DNA of 64,000 nt from Sternotherus odoratus (GCA_032164245.1 JAVMKO010000020.1:6909206-6973205); one strand, 5' to 3'. Counted from the stretch's first letter, positions 58,801 through 64,000 are shown. The notes: generated from the sequence alone by a model not told the origin. Made by a program: numbers and translations.

Positions 58801-60575
58801 TTGTCTCCGCTGGGATTGAAGCAGATATGTAATCGTTTGAAGAAAGCCCCCGAACAAGAACCATTTGATTTGGTGAAAGACACAAGTCTAAACTCAATTT
58901 TAATCATGCTGTTTCAAAAGCAGATTCAGAGGCTAATCTACCTGTTCATTTTGATGGAGATTTGTTTTAAGGAAAGAGGAGAACTATAAATTAAAAAGCA
59001 ATAATAGAGTAATACTGAATGAAGAATCTTGTAAACTACTCGCCATTCCAGGGAATGATAGTTAATAGTTGGGCTGTTCGGTCAACATCCTTTTGAAATT
59101 AGAAAAAATTCTCATTTTTATCTAGTAGTTTTTTTATCGCATTAACAAAAGTGTCCCCCGTATATCTATTAAAGAAAACGGTGTTCTAAGGCATCTGAAA
59201 TTAATTCCTATAGGGTTCGTTTCCTGACTGATTTAAATCAGAACTGTAGACTCTGAAACGAGTGGGTAAGGCACAGACTTCCCTCAGTCCTACATACTAG
59301 ACTAGATTAGCGGTAGATGCTCCTGTAAACTGTTCGCAAGGACCTAATCCCCTGCTCTATGCTTACTCAAGCAAGACCCCCCCCTTGAGCACACTGGGAC
59401 TTTTGCCTGGTTAAGGTACATGAGTTCAGGCCTCCAAATAGGGTGTGCAGATGTAAAAACTGCAAATACTGACCTAATTCTTTTTCTAGGAATAGCAGGG
59501 ATCGATCAAGTGTTAAACGTTCTTCTCACGACAGCCATGTTTGTCGGCGGGTGTGTGGCCTTTATTTTGGATAACACCATTCCAGGTCAGTTTTGTGACA
59601 TCGTTGTAATTGTATTTGAAATTGAAATGGCTTTACTTGCCTTTCTGACTGAGTATTCTCACTGGTAACTGGCTTGTAGATTTGAACACAGAACTGGGAT
59701 GTTGGAGACTAGAGCTTAATTATTGGCTTGAATTCATTGACTTGCTTTGATGCCTTAGGCAAATCATTTAACGTCTCTATGCCGAAAGGGCATCGCAAGT
59801 TAAAAGATGTACTGATTACAAAATGAAACGAGGGAAAAGAACAGACTGTTGAAGCCACTTCCTTAGTAGAAGATCATATAAAACTGATCCTACTTCCACC
59901 AAGTCATCATTGACCCGGAGCTGGTCTACAGTACAGGGGGGATTGATCTAAGTTATGCAACTTTAGCTACATGAATAACATAGCTGAAGTCGACAGACTT
60001 AGATCTACGTACCGTGGTGTCTTTGCTGTGGTGTGTCGATGGGAGAGATTCCCCTTGCACTTCTCATTGAGGTGGAGTACCAGAGTCGATGCTAGAGCGA
60101 TCGGTGGTCGATTTATTGTGTCTATCATATCGTGATCCCCTGCTGGATCGATCCAATCAGTAGTGTAGACAAGCCCTTACTGGTGTACGAGCAACCCTGT
60201 ACTAGATGCTCTACCTTTGCAGTGAAGTTCTGTTTTTCCCTCCCTGTGAATACTACATGGCTTCCTTGATGGGCTACTTGTGGAGCACGATGTCTTTGAA
60301 GTACACTGAATTTCCCTTCCCTTTTTTTTTATTTAACTTCAGGAAGCCCCGAGGAGAGAGGAATCCAGAAATGGAAGAAAGGTGTGGGCAAAGGCAGCAA
60401 GTCCCTGGAGGGCATGGAAACATACGATTTGCCCTTTGGCATGAACTTTATCAGAAAGTACAGGTGTTTCAGCTTCTTGCCTATCAGTCCCACCTTCATG
60501 GGCTACACGTGGAAAGGCTTCAGGAAAAGCAGTAGTTGTAGGAGTTCAGACGAAGACTCTGAGGCTACCGTATAG
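10730..60575 (+). CDS. SLC23A2: SVCT2, sodium-dependent vitamin C transporter 2 (15 coding exons, spliced)
   Basis: SVCT2 is a plasma-membrane protein that co-transports sodium and L-ascorbate into cells; it belongs to the NAT/NCS2 (SLC23) family. I joined fifteen exons: 10730-10834, 16735-16833, 26828-26944, 30292-30449, 39132-39220, 42312-42382, 43551-43732, 47693-47813, 48583-48739, 50397-50544, 51321-51426, 57541-57670, 57812-57949, 59490-59585 and 60343-60575. They give 649 codons plus stop with no frameshift, and every intron is GT-AG. Visible features are a hydrophilic acidic N-terminus, the QH pair at residues 107-108, two N-glycosylation sequons (N187 and N195) in the loop after the third membrane segment, and the NAT motif [10 protein letters not shown] at 442-451. 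The tail from about 573 is basic and then Ser/Asp/Glu-rich. The ATG at 10730 has a strong context (A at -3, G at +4). Human SVCT2 starts with two Met codons (from memory); only one is present here. Identification is near certain. Confidence 0.97.
12206..12300. repeat. TG/TATG microsatellite
   Basis: Compound simple repeat of tg, tata and tatg units, ending in four gtat repeats. Probably length-polymorphic. Confidence 0.95.
13961..14150 (-). mobile_element. tRNA-derived SINE (cryptodire turtle type)
   Basis: Read on the minus strand it begins with a tRNA-like head: box A in tagctcagtggtttgagc and box B in gagttcaatccttgag. A CR1-like body and tail follow (ggactggattcgatgacc). This matches the tRNA-Lys-derived SINE of cryptodiran turtles and is the best lineage marker in the window. 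Confidence 0.85.
16535..16585. mobile_element. hAT terminal remnant
   Basis: cagggggtacacataccctt followed by ggttgagaaccaagg matches the tail of a common hAT-type element. Only the end is present. Confidence 0.5.
16735..16833 (+). CDS. SLC23A2: SLC23A2 coding exon 2 (residues 36-68)
   Basis: Preceded by a T-run and tgtag acceptor. It encodes [14 protein letters not shown] and [16 protein letters not shown] in phase 0 and ends at donor gtataa. It is the rest of the cytoplasmic N-terminal region, rich in Asp, Glu, Ser and Thr. A 5.9 kb intron separates it from exon 1. Confidence 0.96.
17227..17366. mobile_element. MITE with GGGCTTGTCTACACT-type termini
   Basis: A 140-base element with ends gggctagcctacacaggc and cagtgtagacaagccc; TTA flanks the left and TTC the right. 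Internal tctgagcgagaaagttacag resembles the element at 38433. Confidence 0.65.
17480..17769. mobile_element. non-autonomous hAT element with 8-bp target duplication
   Basis: Left end caggggtctgcaacctttca and right end tgcctaccgctg are inverted hAT-type termini. The flanks gtcttcac and gtctacac differ at one of eight positions. The 290-base body includes ttttagaaggtctctttcta. Confidence 0.85.
18452..19503 (-). mobile_element. CR1 LINE fragment, antisense to the gene
   Basis: Read on the minus strand, it holds the end of the CR1 reverse transcriptase: gtcccgcagggatcagttct near 19370, and at 18703-18966 a broken frame with [12 protein letters not shown] and [11 protein letters not shown]. The CR1 3' tail follows, ending at 18452 with the typical gaccagatgacct-like end. 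It is 5'-truncated and not functional. Confidence 0.9.
19682..19872. mobile_element. MITE (ggccttgtctaaaca start)
   Basis: Starts after TTA with ggccttgtctaaacaagaaa and ends near gtggccacacagcct. The interior alternates ggtttaactt and aagttaaaac motifs. Boundaries on the right are approximate. Confidence 0.5.
19885..20110. mobile_element. MITE, inverted relative to the 30687 copy
   Basis: Contains catctctcaagggtgtgaaa, ggaggaattcttctgtcaac and ggggattacctatgccacag, the reverse-oriented interior of the family seen at 30687 and 53571. It directly abuts the 19682 element. Confidence 0.5.
20187..20298. repeat. imperfect palindrome (arms about 40 bases)
   Basis: The left arm 20187-20229 (cccctcagc to acctttaagatt) pairs with the right arm 20259-20298 (aatcttaaaggt to gcattgagggg), with a loop of about 29 bases. 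Weaker pairing continues outward. It may be a foldback MITE. Confidence 0.65.
21325..21445 (+). repeat. Penelope-like repeat with hammerhead-like motif (degenerate)
   Basis: Plus-strand order is ccgatgaagtgagctatagc, ccacgaaagcttatg, tagtctctaaggtgc, then cagagtaacacggctgctat. Stem II of the hammerhead-like fold has one A-C mismatch. Same family as the copies at 1226 and 23858. Confidence 0.65.
21574..21668. repeat. old palindromic interspersed repeat
   Basis: Left side aagattttcaggggagttag and right side tgcctttgaaaatctctcc are reverse complements around tttcaatgagagttggg. Similar palindromic repeats are found across reptile and bird genomes. Confidence 0.5.
22040..22195 (+). mobile_element. 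CR1 3' end fragment, decayed
   Basis: Contains ggactggatgatgggggata, ggcactggccgctgtcaaaa and ttggcctcattggactgttg, decayed versions of the CR1 3' sequence at 9515-9762. Confidence 0.65.
22344..22378. repeat. perfect 14-bp inverted repeat, 7-base loop
   Basis: gtttatatagagat (22344-22357) and atctctatataaac (22365-22378) are exact reverse complements. Confidence 0.9.
23858..23955 (+). repeat. Penelope-like repeat with hammerhead-like motif (best preserved)
   Basis: Core ccgacga at 23870-23876, a 6-bp stem II hairpin at 23878-23893 with loop attc, GAAA at 23894-23897, and a mini stem III gc-ttat-gc closed by an A-U pair. It is preceded by tcagagaggtagcc, the inverse of the terminal sequence seen at 1226-1395. 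Confidence 0.65.
26188..26240. repeat. inverted repeat with perfect 13-bp arms
   Basis: ggtaaatccagag at 26188-26200 and ctctggatttacc at 26228-26240. It resembles a common palindromic amniote repeat. Confidence 0.8.
26828..26944 (+). CDS. SLC23A2: SLC23A2 coding exon 3 (residues 69-107)
   Basis: The acceptor is ttaacag and the donor gtacac. It encodes [13 protein letters not shown] and then [21 protein letters not shown], where the first membrane segment begins. The final Gln is the Q of the conserved QH pair, which is split by the next intron. Confidence 0.96.
27710..27996. mobile_element. MITE of the GTCTACAC family
   Basis: Follows TTA and begins gccgatgtctacaccagg; ends gtagcatagacatggcc. 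Internal text has repeated ctggtataggaatgcc-type units. Diverged ends. Confidence 0.55.
28440..29945 (+). mobile_element. CR1 LINE fragment, interrupted by a hAT at 29268-29630
   Basis: Starts in the CR1 reverse transcriptase (a frame like [18 protein letters not shown], then [17 protein letters not shown] with the active-site region following). It runs through the [24 protein letters not shown] C-terminus to the 3' tail ttagactagatgacccttg. It has several stops and shifts, so it is dead. Confidence 0.9.
29268..29630. mobile_element. nested hAT-like element inside CR1, 8-bp target duplication
   Basis: The CR1 text breaks after CTTAAAAG (29260-29267) and resumes after an identical CTTAAAAG (29631-29638). 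The 363-base insert has weak inverted ends cacagttgccaac and gacatgtctg, a C-rich middle and a 15-base A-run. It is younger than the CR1. Confidence 0.85.
30292..30449 (+). CDS. SLC23A2: SLC23A2 coding exon 4 (residues 108-160, split codon)
   Basis: Begins with His108, completing the QH pair of NAT transporters. It continues through [20 protein letters not shown] and the second hydrophobic segment to TTFGC, and ends two bases into an Arg codon at donor gtgaga. Confidence 0.97.
30687..30839. mobile_element. MITE, left part, cut at 30839
   Basis: Follows TAA and starts ggctctgtctacacttaaaa, with interior ggaggagttctcctgtcact and ccacctccccaagaggtc. The right half is missing because the next repeat starts at 30840. 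Confidence 0.6.
30840..31890. mobile_element. long unclassified interspersed repeat, LTR-like
   Basis: Begins TGTGATAGGTTGG directly inside the MITE and may end near gttacattatgttcaca at about 31904, giving TGTGA/TCACA inverted ends. It contains AATAAA at 31078-31083. I recognise it as a repeat common in turtle genomes but cannot name it. LTR status is a guess. Confidence 0.5.
34666..34760 (+). repeat. G-rich low-complexity stretch
   Basis: Many runs of three to eight G on the plus strand, with more than four runs within 95 bases. It could form a G-quadruplex in RNA or DNA; this is inference only. Confidence 0.7.
34761..35179 (-). mobile_element. probable solo LTR, antisense to the gene
   Basis: Read on the minus strand it runs TGTGGCAGGG to GATCTGTCA, with a TATA-like gtataag (plus-strand cttatac near 35025) and AATAAA (plus-strand tttatt at 34829-34834) about 190 bases later, a normal U3-R layout. 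Flanks are GGGGG and GGGGC. No internal coding region remains. Confidence 0.75.
35358..35505. mobile_element. partial hAT element
   Basis: Starts cagggattctcaaactgggg, a hAT-type end, and includes taatttataagggggtcaca. The right terminus is missing or decayed. Confidence 0.55.
36455..36651 (+). mobile_element. CR1 LINE 3' end
   Basis: gaagcactggaatgggttac, aggcctggctgggatgattt and ggactagaagatgacctctt are the standard CR1 3' sequence, also seen at 52555-52740. Confidence 0.9.
38433..38678. mobile_element. MITE with GGGCTTGTCTACACTGGC termini
   Basis: A 246-base element following TTA with inverted ends ggacttgtctacactggca and tgccagtgtagactagccc. The interior has an almost perfect hairpin of gggggtgtg and cacccccc around an A-run. 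Confidence 0.75.
39132..39220 (+). CDS. SLC23A2: SLC23A2 coding exon 5 (residues 160-190, split codons)
   Basis: Acceptor ttccttcag. It completes Arg160 and encodes [20 protein letters not shown], the third membrane segment, then KWKCNNT with the first N-glycosylation sequon (N187). It ends one base into Asp190 at donor gtaaat. The preceding intron is 8.7 kb. Confidence 0.96.
39900..40970 (+). mobile_element. old CR1-type LINE fragment
   Basis: Decayed CR1 reverse-transcriptase end: gtggggttccatggggatta then attgggtccactgctattca. It continues to a 3' tail with aaactctatgaaat. More diverged than the 28440 copy. Confidence 0.8.
41961..42157. mobile_element. MITE (gtctacactgcaaag type)
   Basis: Follows TAA, begins gtggacgtgtctacactgca and ends gctgtgtagacaggctc. 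The interior has ctcccgggccttgggctgca, typical of this reptile family. Confidence 0.6.
42312..42382 (+). CDS. SLC23A2: SLC23A2 coding exon 6 (residues 190-213)
   Basis: A 71-base exon with acceptor cctccaag. It encodes [16 protein letters not shown] and IWYPRIRE, the hydrophilic extracellular loop with the second sequon at N195. It ends in phase 0 at donor gtaaca. Confidence 0.95.
42383..43550 (+). other. SLC23A2: intron 6 of the coding region
   Basis: A 1.2 kb intron. The only recognisable item is a weak tRNA-like SINE remnant at about 43240-43325. Confidence 0.85.
43240..43325 (-). repeat. possible tRNA-like SINE remnant
   Basis: On the minus strand, tagctgtgtggatagcac resembles an A box and acctgggttccagg a B box. 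The match is weak and the body is not recognisable. Confidence 0.3.
43551..43732 (+). CDS. SLC23A2: SLC23A2 coding exon 7 (residues 214-274, split codon)
   Basis: Acceptor gtgttcag. It encodes [36 protein letters not shown] and [17 protein letters not shown], two membrane helices and a conserved loop. It ends two bases into Leu274 at donor gtaagt. Confidence 0.97.
44574..45365. mobile_element. probable solo LTR
   Basis: A 792-base block begins TGTTACAG and ends TTGTCACA, with 5-base flanks AGGCC and GGGCC. The text is familiar from turtle LTR repeats. No internal coding region is present. Orientation is uncertain. Confidence 0.65.
46910..47040. repeat. ancient unclassified repeat, copy 1
   Basis: Shares the order atacctctgtgc, ctattttgagaacttaagtg, gtgaaatttcaccctgtg with 53880-54000. 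Too diverged to name. Confidence 0.5.
47150..47215 (+). repeat. MIR-like 3' tail
   Basis: tttgtaaagtgctttgggga then tatgtaagtaccaagtatta matches the conserved tail of MIR/CORE-type SINEs. A weaker copy is at about 52095-52170. Confidence 0.5.
47693..47813 (+). CDS. SLC23A2: SLC23A2 coding exon 8 (residues 274-314)
   Basis: A strong polypyrimidine tract precedes ttcag. It encodes [20 protein letters not shown] and then the basic loop [18 protein letters not shown]. It ends in phase 0 at donor gtaagt. Confidence 0.97.
47814..48582 (+). other. SLC23A2: intron 8 of the coding region
   Basis: A 769-base intron in which I see no repeat or other element. Confidence 0.85.
48583..48739 (+). CDS. SLC23A2: SLC23A2 coding exon 9 (residues 315-367, split codon)
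   Basis: The acceptor follows a C/T tract. It encodes the helix [20 protein letters not shown] and the loop with [19 protein letters not shown] and [10 protein letters not shown]. One base of Phe367 is left before donor gtgagt. Confidence 0.97.
48740..50396 (+). other. SLC23A2: intron 9 of the coding region
   Basis: A 1.7 kb intron with one old palindromic repeat (48971-49036). Nothing else is recognisable. Confidence 0.85.
48971..49036. repeat. old palindromic interspersed repeat
   Basis: agaggtgctgagcaccctca is mirrored by gagttgaggaccctcagtac. A related but more decayed copy is at 3781-3845. Confidence 0.5.
50397..50544 (+). CDS. SLC23A2: SLC23A2 coding exon 10 (residues 367-416, split codons)
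   Basis: Acceptor cttcacag. It encodes [20 protein letters not shown], then [20 protein letters not shown] and PPPIHAIN. The IESIGDYYA stretch is the conserved Glu-containing motif of NAT transporters that contributes to substrate binding in this family. It ends two bases into Arg416 at donor gtaagt. Confidence 0.97.
50545..51320 (+). other. SLC23A2: intron 10 of the coding region
   Basis: A 776-base intron with no recognisable element. Confidence 0.85.
51321..51426 (+). CDS. SLC23A2: SLC23A2 coding exon 11 (residues 416-451, NAT signature)
   Basis: Encodes [20 protein letters not shown] and [24 protein letters not shown] is the NAT family signature (N/P-x-G-x4-T) at residues 442-450, implicated in substrate recognition across the family. 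It ends in phase 0 at donor gtacat and is followed by a 6.1 kb repeat-filled intron. Confidence 0.97.
51871..52070. mobile_element. decayed MITE
   Basis: Begins ggtcttgtttacacaagctt and ends gcaggtttacattaggt, weak inverted ends similar to the GTCTACAC family. Confidence 0.35.
52255..52748 (+). mobile_element. CR1 LINE 3' fragment
   Basis: Holds the end of the CR1 ORF2 (frame [20 protein letters not shown] at about 52320-52380), an 11-base G-run that breaks the frame, and the full CR1 3' tail to about 52748. Confidence 0.9.
53571..53810. mobile_element. MITE of the 30687 family
   Basis: Begins gcccatctacactacaaaca and ends gtgtagtgtagatttggcct. Interior aactacatcgctcaagggtg and ggagaggagctctcccaccc match the family. 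Confidence 0.6.
53880..54000. repeat. ancient unclassified repeat, copy 2
   Basis: Partner of 46910-47040: atacctctgtgc, ctgttttgagagctgaagtg, gtgaattttaccctgtg. Confidence 0.5.
54353..55025 (+). mobile_element. unclassified element with internal minisatellite, copy 1
   Basis: Starts actagcaaaaatacccggtg and ends acttttatatatatagat. The last 250 bases, including aggaccctaaagcctataac and tctagctcaaacggtgtgga, are shared with copy 2 at 55606-56545. The class is unknown to me. Confidence 0.65.
54381..54770 (+). repeat. G-rich minisatellite, 9 units
   Basis: Nine units each contain gagagagctgagc. Spacing is 36-37 bases in the first part and 46 bases in the later part, the longer form carrying an extra tggaggga. 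Confidence 0.9.
55606..56545 (+). mobile_element. unclassified element, copy 2, with C-rich array
   Basis: Starts actagcgaaaatacccggcg and ends acttttatatatatagat, like copy 1. Two or three minisatellite units remain at each side of the array (55640-55690 and 56186-56290). The rest of the middle is replaced by the C-rich array. The element is flanked by a 22-bp inverted repeat. Confidence 0.65.
55688..56185. repeat. C/A-rich degenerate tandem array
   Basis: About 500 bases nearly free of G on the plus strand, made of units near accaaacccgacacccccac with ctcacttacc between. Period is roughly 30-35 bases with much decay. Its minus strand is G-rich. Confidence 0.85.
57541..57670 (+). CDS. SLC23A2: SLC23A2 coding exon 12 (residues 452-495, split codon)
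   Basis: Acceptor gccttgtag. It encodes [20 protein letters not shown] and [20 protein letters not shown], a membrane helix and the conserved SLPDPVLG turn. It ends one base into Gly495 at donor gtaagt. Confidence 0.97.
57812..57949 (+). CDS. SLC23A2: SLC23A2 coding exon 13 (residues 495-541, split codons)
   Basis: Follows an intron of only 141 bases, the shortest here. It encodes [20 protein letters not shown] and [20 protein letters not shown]. It ends one base into Gly541 at donor gtatga. Confidence 0.97.
57950..59489 (+). other. SLC23A2: intron 13 of the coding region
   Basis: A 1.5 kb intron with a diverged MITE at 58142-58384. The rest shows nothing recognisable. Confidence 0.85.
58142..58384. 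mobile_element. decayed MITE
   Basis: Begins gggccttgcctacagtaggg and ends atgtagtgtagacctgga. The interior has gccagtataggtat and tttgctggcatagctgtg typical of the family at 27710. Confidence 0.55.
59490..59585 (+). CDS. SLC23A2: SLC23A2 coding exon 14 (residues 541-573, split codons)
   Basis: Acceptor tttctag. It encodes [20 protein letters not shown] and [11 protein letters not shown], the last hydrophobic segment. It ends one base into Gly573 at donor gtcagt. Confidence 0.96.
59586..60342 (+). other. SLC23A2: intron 14 of the coding region
   Basis: A 757-base intron, about a third of which is a MITE (59920-60176). Confidence 0.85.
59920..60176. mobile_element. MITE of the GTCTACAC family
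   Basis: Left end gctggtctacagtacagggg, right end gtgtagacaagccc followed by TTA. The interior is rich in tcgatc motifs. It sits 166 bases before the acceptor of the last coding exon. Confidence 0.7.
60343..60575 (+). CDS. SLC23A2: SLC23A2 terminal coding exon 15 (residues 573-649 and stop)
   Basis: Acceptor aacttcag. It encodes [40 protein letters not shown] and [13 protein letters not shown], then a Ser/Asp/Glu tail ending EATV and TAG at 60573-60575. This is the cytoplasmic C-terminus of SVCT2. The acidic end is conserved in the family; the last residues vary. Confidence 0.97.
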
Positions 60576-60644
60576 CCTTGGTTGCAATTCTATTATCTCG
60601 TTGTAGTAACAGATGTATTTGCAGTTTCTTGCTGATTAAGAAGC

Positions 60645-60650
60645 ATTAAA
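60645..60650 (+). terminator. candidate polyadenylation signal ATTAAA
   Basis: ATTAAA lies 70 bases after the stop codon and is followed by a T/G-rich stretch (atatatgttttgtatatctg). It could give a very short 3' UTR. Genomic A-runs downstream at 60704 could also mislead oligo-dT priming. Confidence 0.3.
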
Positions 60651-60797
60651 ATATATGTTTTGTATATCTGCATTTAAATTCTGGAACCAGAGCTGAGACA
60701 GATTTAAAAAAAAAAAAAAAGCTTTCCTGTTGTGGATGGTGATGGCTCTATATAGTGTCTGGTTACCGATCTGGGTAAAATTGAAGTGCCCGAATCC

Positions 60798-60896
60798 CAT
60801 TTTCAGAACAGATTTAGGTCCCTAAGTGCCTAACTCGCTTTTGAAAATGGAACTTGGGCTCCTAAATCACTTAGGTGCTTTTGAATATTTTATCCT
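60798..60896. repeat. old palindromic repeat in the 3' UTR
   Basis: agatttaggtccctaagtgc and gctcctaaatcacttaggtg pair around cgcttttgaaaatgg. If the 3' UTR is transcribed, this would form an RNA hairpin. Confidence 0.55.
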
Positions 60897-61455
60897 CCGA
60901 TTATTTTATTTAAATCATTGGTGCTGGCGTTTTCGGCAGAGTTAGTTGCGCCAGAAAATGTGAATGCTTGTGTGAAATGAGTAAATACCATTTTTTTTTC
61001 CCACTTGTAAAACACAGAGCCCAATATCAAGTCAGTTGTGTTTTTTTCCCCAATTGTAGCTCATACATTCCATTGCTTTTCCTCACAGCCACCTATAAAT
61101 TGGACATCTTATTGTTGGGGCTAATGGTTATATCACTAGAATATCTTCCCAATCATTGACAGTGCATTCAGAGATTTCCAGACAACAGTTTTCTGACTAA
61201 ATTACACCAGATAAAAGCACATGTGATCTACTACTGTGAAAGAATCATTTAGATATGTCTGCCTGCATCTTGTCTGCCTGGCAGCTAGCCACCTAACTGG
61301 TGCATGAGTCCAAGTTCTCTTTAAAGGAAGTGTCAACTTTATTTTTACTTGGATAGGGAACTATTTAACTTCCAGATTGTTACCTTTTCCTAGCCCGACA
61401 GCTTTTATCATTACAATACAGAGCATACATCCACTTTAATCACAGACTCTTCCTG

Positions 61456-61461
61456 AATAAA
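61456..61461 (+). terminator. candidate polyadenylation signal AATAAA
   Basis: Canonical hexamer in tgaataaaaatgtgactttg, with a TG-containing element just downstream. Use is not known. Confidence 0.25.
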
Positions 61462-62795
61462 AATGTGACTTTGTCTAAGCAACCCCATACATGTAGAAGT
61501 CAATAGGGCAAAATATCAGCATTTGCTTATTCTGACTTGTACCTAATTTTCTTTATCCAGACTATCTCGGGCTGACTAGTGCTGCTTGAGGAAGAGTGGC
61601 CTATGTATATGTTGCCTTCCCCCCCCCCCTCCTCTGGGGACTAACACAACAGCTGTGTTTTTACAAGTGGACTTTTTCAATAGCAGAGACACTACATTTG
61701 GCATAGTCATCCACTGGATAGTTTTAACGGGTATTGGGCCCAGTTACGGTGCCATTCAGAGACTTTTTTTTCTGGAATAGCCTCAGCTCTGATGTTACGT
61801 GGATGTTAATGCTCATCATGCATTCATAATTATAAGATTTTATTCATGTTTAATGTTCTTACTATTGCAAGTTAGTTTTAGACGTCAGTGTTTCAGTGTG
61901 GCCCCCAAAAAAGCATTTTTAAGCTGTGGAGATCATCAGGGAAGTGTAGTGTAATGTACTCTTAAGGCCAGTATGCTCTACGATGCTTGCGTTTTGTATC
62001 TCTGGATTTTTTTTTTTTAAAGTAGATACTGTAATTCACTAATATATTTATCAAAGTTGACTACTGGACAAGAGCAGTACATTTTGTTATTGAAGCATGG
62101 AAGGGCGGGGTGGGGGAGGGGAAGAAAATTGCTTAATGGATCAGTATTGAATAGTGCAGAGTCAAGATGATTCCATTGATATAGTTTTCAGCGTGTCATG
62201 GCTGTTTATGCAACATATTTTTATACGACTTTTTCCATAACAAACCATGTATTTGTTCTTGCTCCAAGGAACTTTCAGTAGTTTGCAGTTGGGGTGTCAG
62301 TTGGACTTTGTTGAAAGCCAGTCAGAAGAATTATTGTGTAATAGACAAGGTTGTGTCACTTGTAGTGCAAAGCTGCTCTTATTTTTTCTAGTTTGCTCTA
62401 CAGGCAATAAGAGGGGTTACAGAAATGACCCGTCTCCTTAGGAACGGATTTGGCCAGGAGCACTGATCAGTAACACTAAGCTTCTAAATTTTCCACCTTT
62501 TATTTTATGTGCAACCAAAGATGTGAGGGTGTGGAGGGGTTAAATTACAAAAAGAAAAGCCACTTGTTTGAGGTGGTTATAATCATGTAAAATGCCAAAG
62601 CTGGTTCATTTATAAACGTGGGGTCAGGAAGGCAAAAGTTTGAATGAAAGATGATGCCACTACTTAAAAACAGACTTCCAGATACTTAAAATCGAATAGT
62701 ACGTTTTGTTCCGTGGACTCAGCAGTGAATGTCATGCGTGAGGCTTGTATGATCTTTTCCCAGGAGAGTGTGTTAATGTAAGGCAATGGAAAGAA

Positions 62796-62801
62796 AATAA
62801 A
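62796..62801 (+). terminator. candidate polyadenylation signal AATAAA
   Basis: Canonical hexamer within agaaaataaaatcttac about 2.2 kb after the stop codon. It is a plausible distal signal for a long 3' UTR, but no strong GT-rich element follows within 40 bases. Confidence 0.3.
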
Positions 62802-64000
62802 ATCTTACAACAACTTTAGGAACCATTTGGCTACCTTCCAAGATTGCTGGCAGAATGACTTACATGTTAACCCTGTAATGCCAGGCAGCTTGTCCTGTAT
62901 TTAGCATGCCGCATCACGCAGTAGCAGACAACACAATGGGGAATCGTGACTTGAAAATTAAATCAATGTTTTCCGACAAGATGGCTGAAGTAAAGCGCTG
63001 CACACAGAAATGTCCTCTTTAACATGTGTGAACCACCACTTTAAATAGTCTTTAGGTGCTGGATGGGAGTTTGAATCAAATAATAGTTCAACCATCATTC
63101 TGAGGACTTGTTTTTCTGAGATCCAGTACCATCCTTGACAGAAGAAAGTATGTTGGATTATGTAAAGCCTGGAGCCTCCTCCATCTAAAATCTTAGATAG
63201 ATTTTAATTCTCCCTGGTTCTAGCACACTGATTCCATTGACTGGGGGAGAGAAGTTTAGCAAAATATAAACTGAAGGATCACATTTAGCTGACTTGCTTT
63301 GTTTTTGCTTGGCAACACGAAAACTAGTATAGAATGTGGTCGAGCAGTCCCAAAACACACAACTTCTGAGAAAGGTGACTTCTTGACTCCTCTTCTTTTA
63401 AGAAAGCTAATGGTTAAAGTCAAGCTTTAATTTTGCAAGGACAACCAGAGGAGAGTAGATGGAACACTGCTTATAGCAAAACGTTTTAACAAAGTCACTG
63501 ACGGTACATTTAACAGATGATGATATTTGCAGCACCCAGAACGTTAGATGTGTCTGTGTATATCTCAGCATTCTCAGATAAGAGTGGGGAAAAAAGCTTG
63601 TATGCACCGCTTTGCCTTGGGAAAAGAAATCCCCCTTCCTTCTGTGCGTCTGTTTCTGAGAGGAATCTACAATTGCCAATCAAGTACTAAGTGCAGATTT
63701 TTAATACCCTTGTTTATGGTAGGATAGTCCACACACCCCCAAAAACGAAACAACAACAAAACACTTCTAGTTTTAGTTAGAATGGGGTTGAAATGCTGTT
63801 AACTTAGGTGATGCAAAGTTTACCACATGAGGTGCTGCAGGCAGATACGTTGCAGAGTTTTGCTCTGTCATTTTGAAAAACAGTTGGATACTTTAAAAGT
63901 TTCTTGTTTACGTTTATACTTCAAGGAGTAAGTTGGTGTGGGAGACGGGAATAGAAATATGTTATTGCAATACTATGTTTTTGCTGTATATGTAATTGCC

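Larger units (their letters stand above)
60576..64000 (+). other. SLC23A2: probable SLC23A2 3' untranslated region
   Basis: Runs from the stop codon to the window end with no long ORF and, unlike the introns, no clear transposon except an old palindromic repeat at 60798-60896. That fits a long exonic 3' UTR, and the human gene is known for a 3' UTR of several kilobases. A poly-A run sits at about 60704-60720. The true 3' end is unknown and may lie beyond the window. Confidence 0.6.

Noticed and set aside
60704..60720. Poly-A run as the tail of a processed pseudogene
   Set aside because: No intronless gene copy precedes it; it lies within the native 3' UTR after the real stop codon.
62247..62441. 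Short ORFs in the 3' UTR as small proteins
   Set aside because: Codon use and content look random, and there is no signal or domain.

Overview
This is a vertebrate, most likely turtle (Cryptodira), genomic window dominated by one gene, SLC23A2, which encodes SVCT2, the sodium-dependent vitamin C transporter 2. The turtle assignment is an inference from the repeats. It rests on a tRNA-derived SINE matching the cryptodire Cry/tRNA-Lys type at 13961-14150, many CR1 LINE fragments, hAT and TTA-flanked MITEs, and Penelope-like repeats with hammerhead-like motifs. Crocodilians share some of these families, so the species call is not certain.

The gene lies on the + strand. Fifteen coding exons between 10730 and 60575 join, with GT-AG introns throughout, into one uninterrupted 649-residue reading frame (1950 coding bases including the stop). 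Human SVCT2 is about 650 residues, from memory of the family. The frame carries the NAT/NCS2 family signatures: QH in the first membrane segment, and a PNxGxxxxT-type motif at residues 442-450. The exon with the start codon also carries 178 bases of 5' leader with a six-codon upstream ORF. Bases 1-10551 look like the intron before this exon, so the promoter and any earlier non-coding exons are outside the window or not recognisable. From 60576 to the window end is probably 3' UTR, with several candidate polyadenylation signals and no decisive end.

The introns are full of transposable-element remains. They include CR1 LINE fragments in both directions (9515-9762, 18452-19503, 22040-22195, 28440-29945, 36455-36651, 39900-40970, 52255-52748); hAT-type elements with 8-bp target duplications (8028-8271, 17480-17769, 29268-29630); a MITE family with termini close to GGGCTTGTCTACACT, often flanked by TTA; three probable solo LTRs (6065-6763, 34761-35179, 44574-45365); and a pair of unclassified elements carrying G-rich or C-rich tandem arrays (54353-55025, 55606-56545).

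No second host gene, structural RNA gene, CRISPR array or prokaryote-like system is visible. I did not find a convincing new biological system. The most unusual items are the hammerhead-ribozyme-like repeats (1226, 21325 and 23858), the paired tandem-array elements with an inverted flank at 55570-56570, and the short upstream ORF in the SLC23A2 leader.
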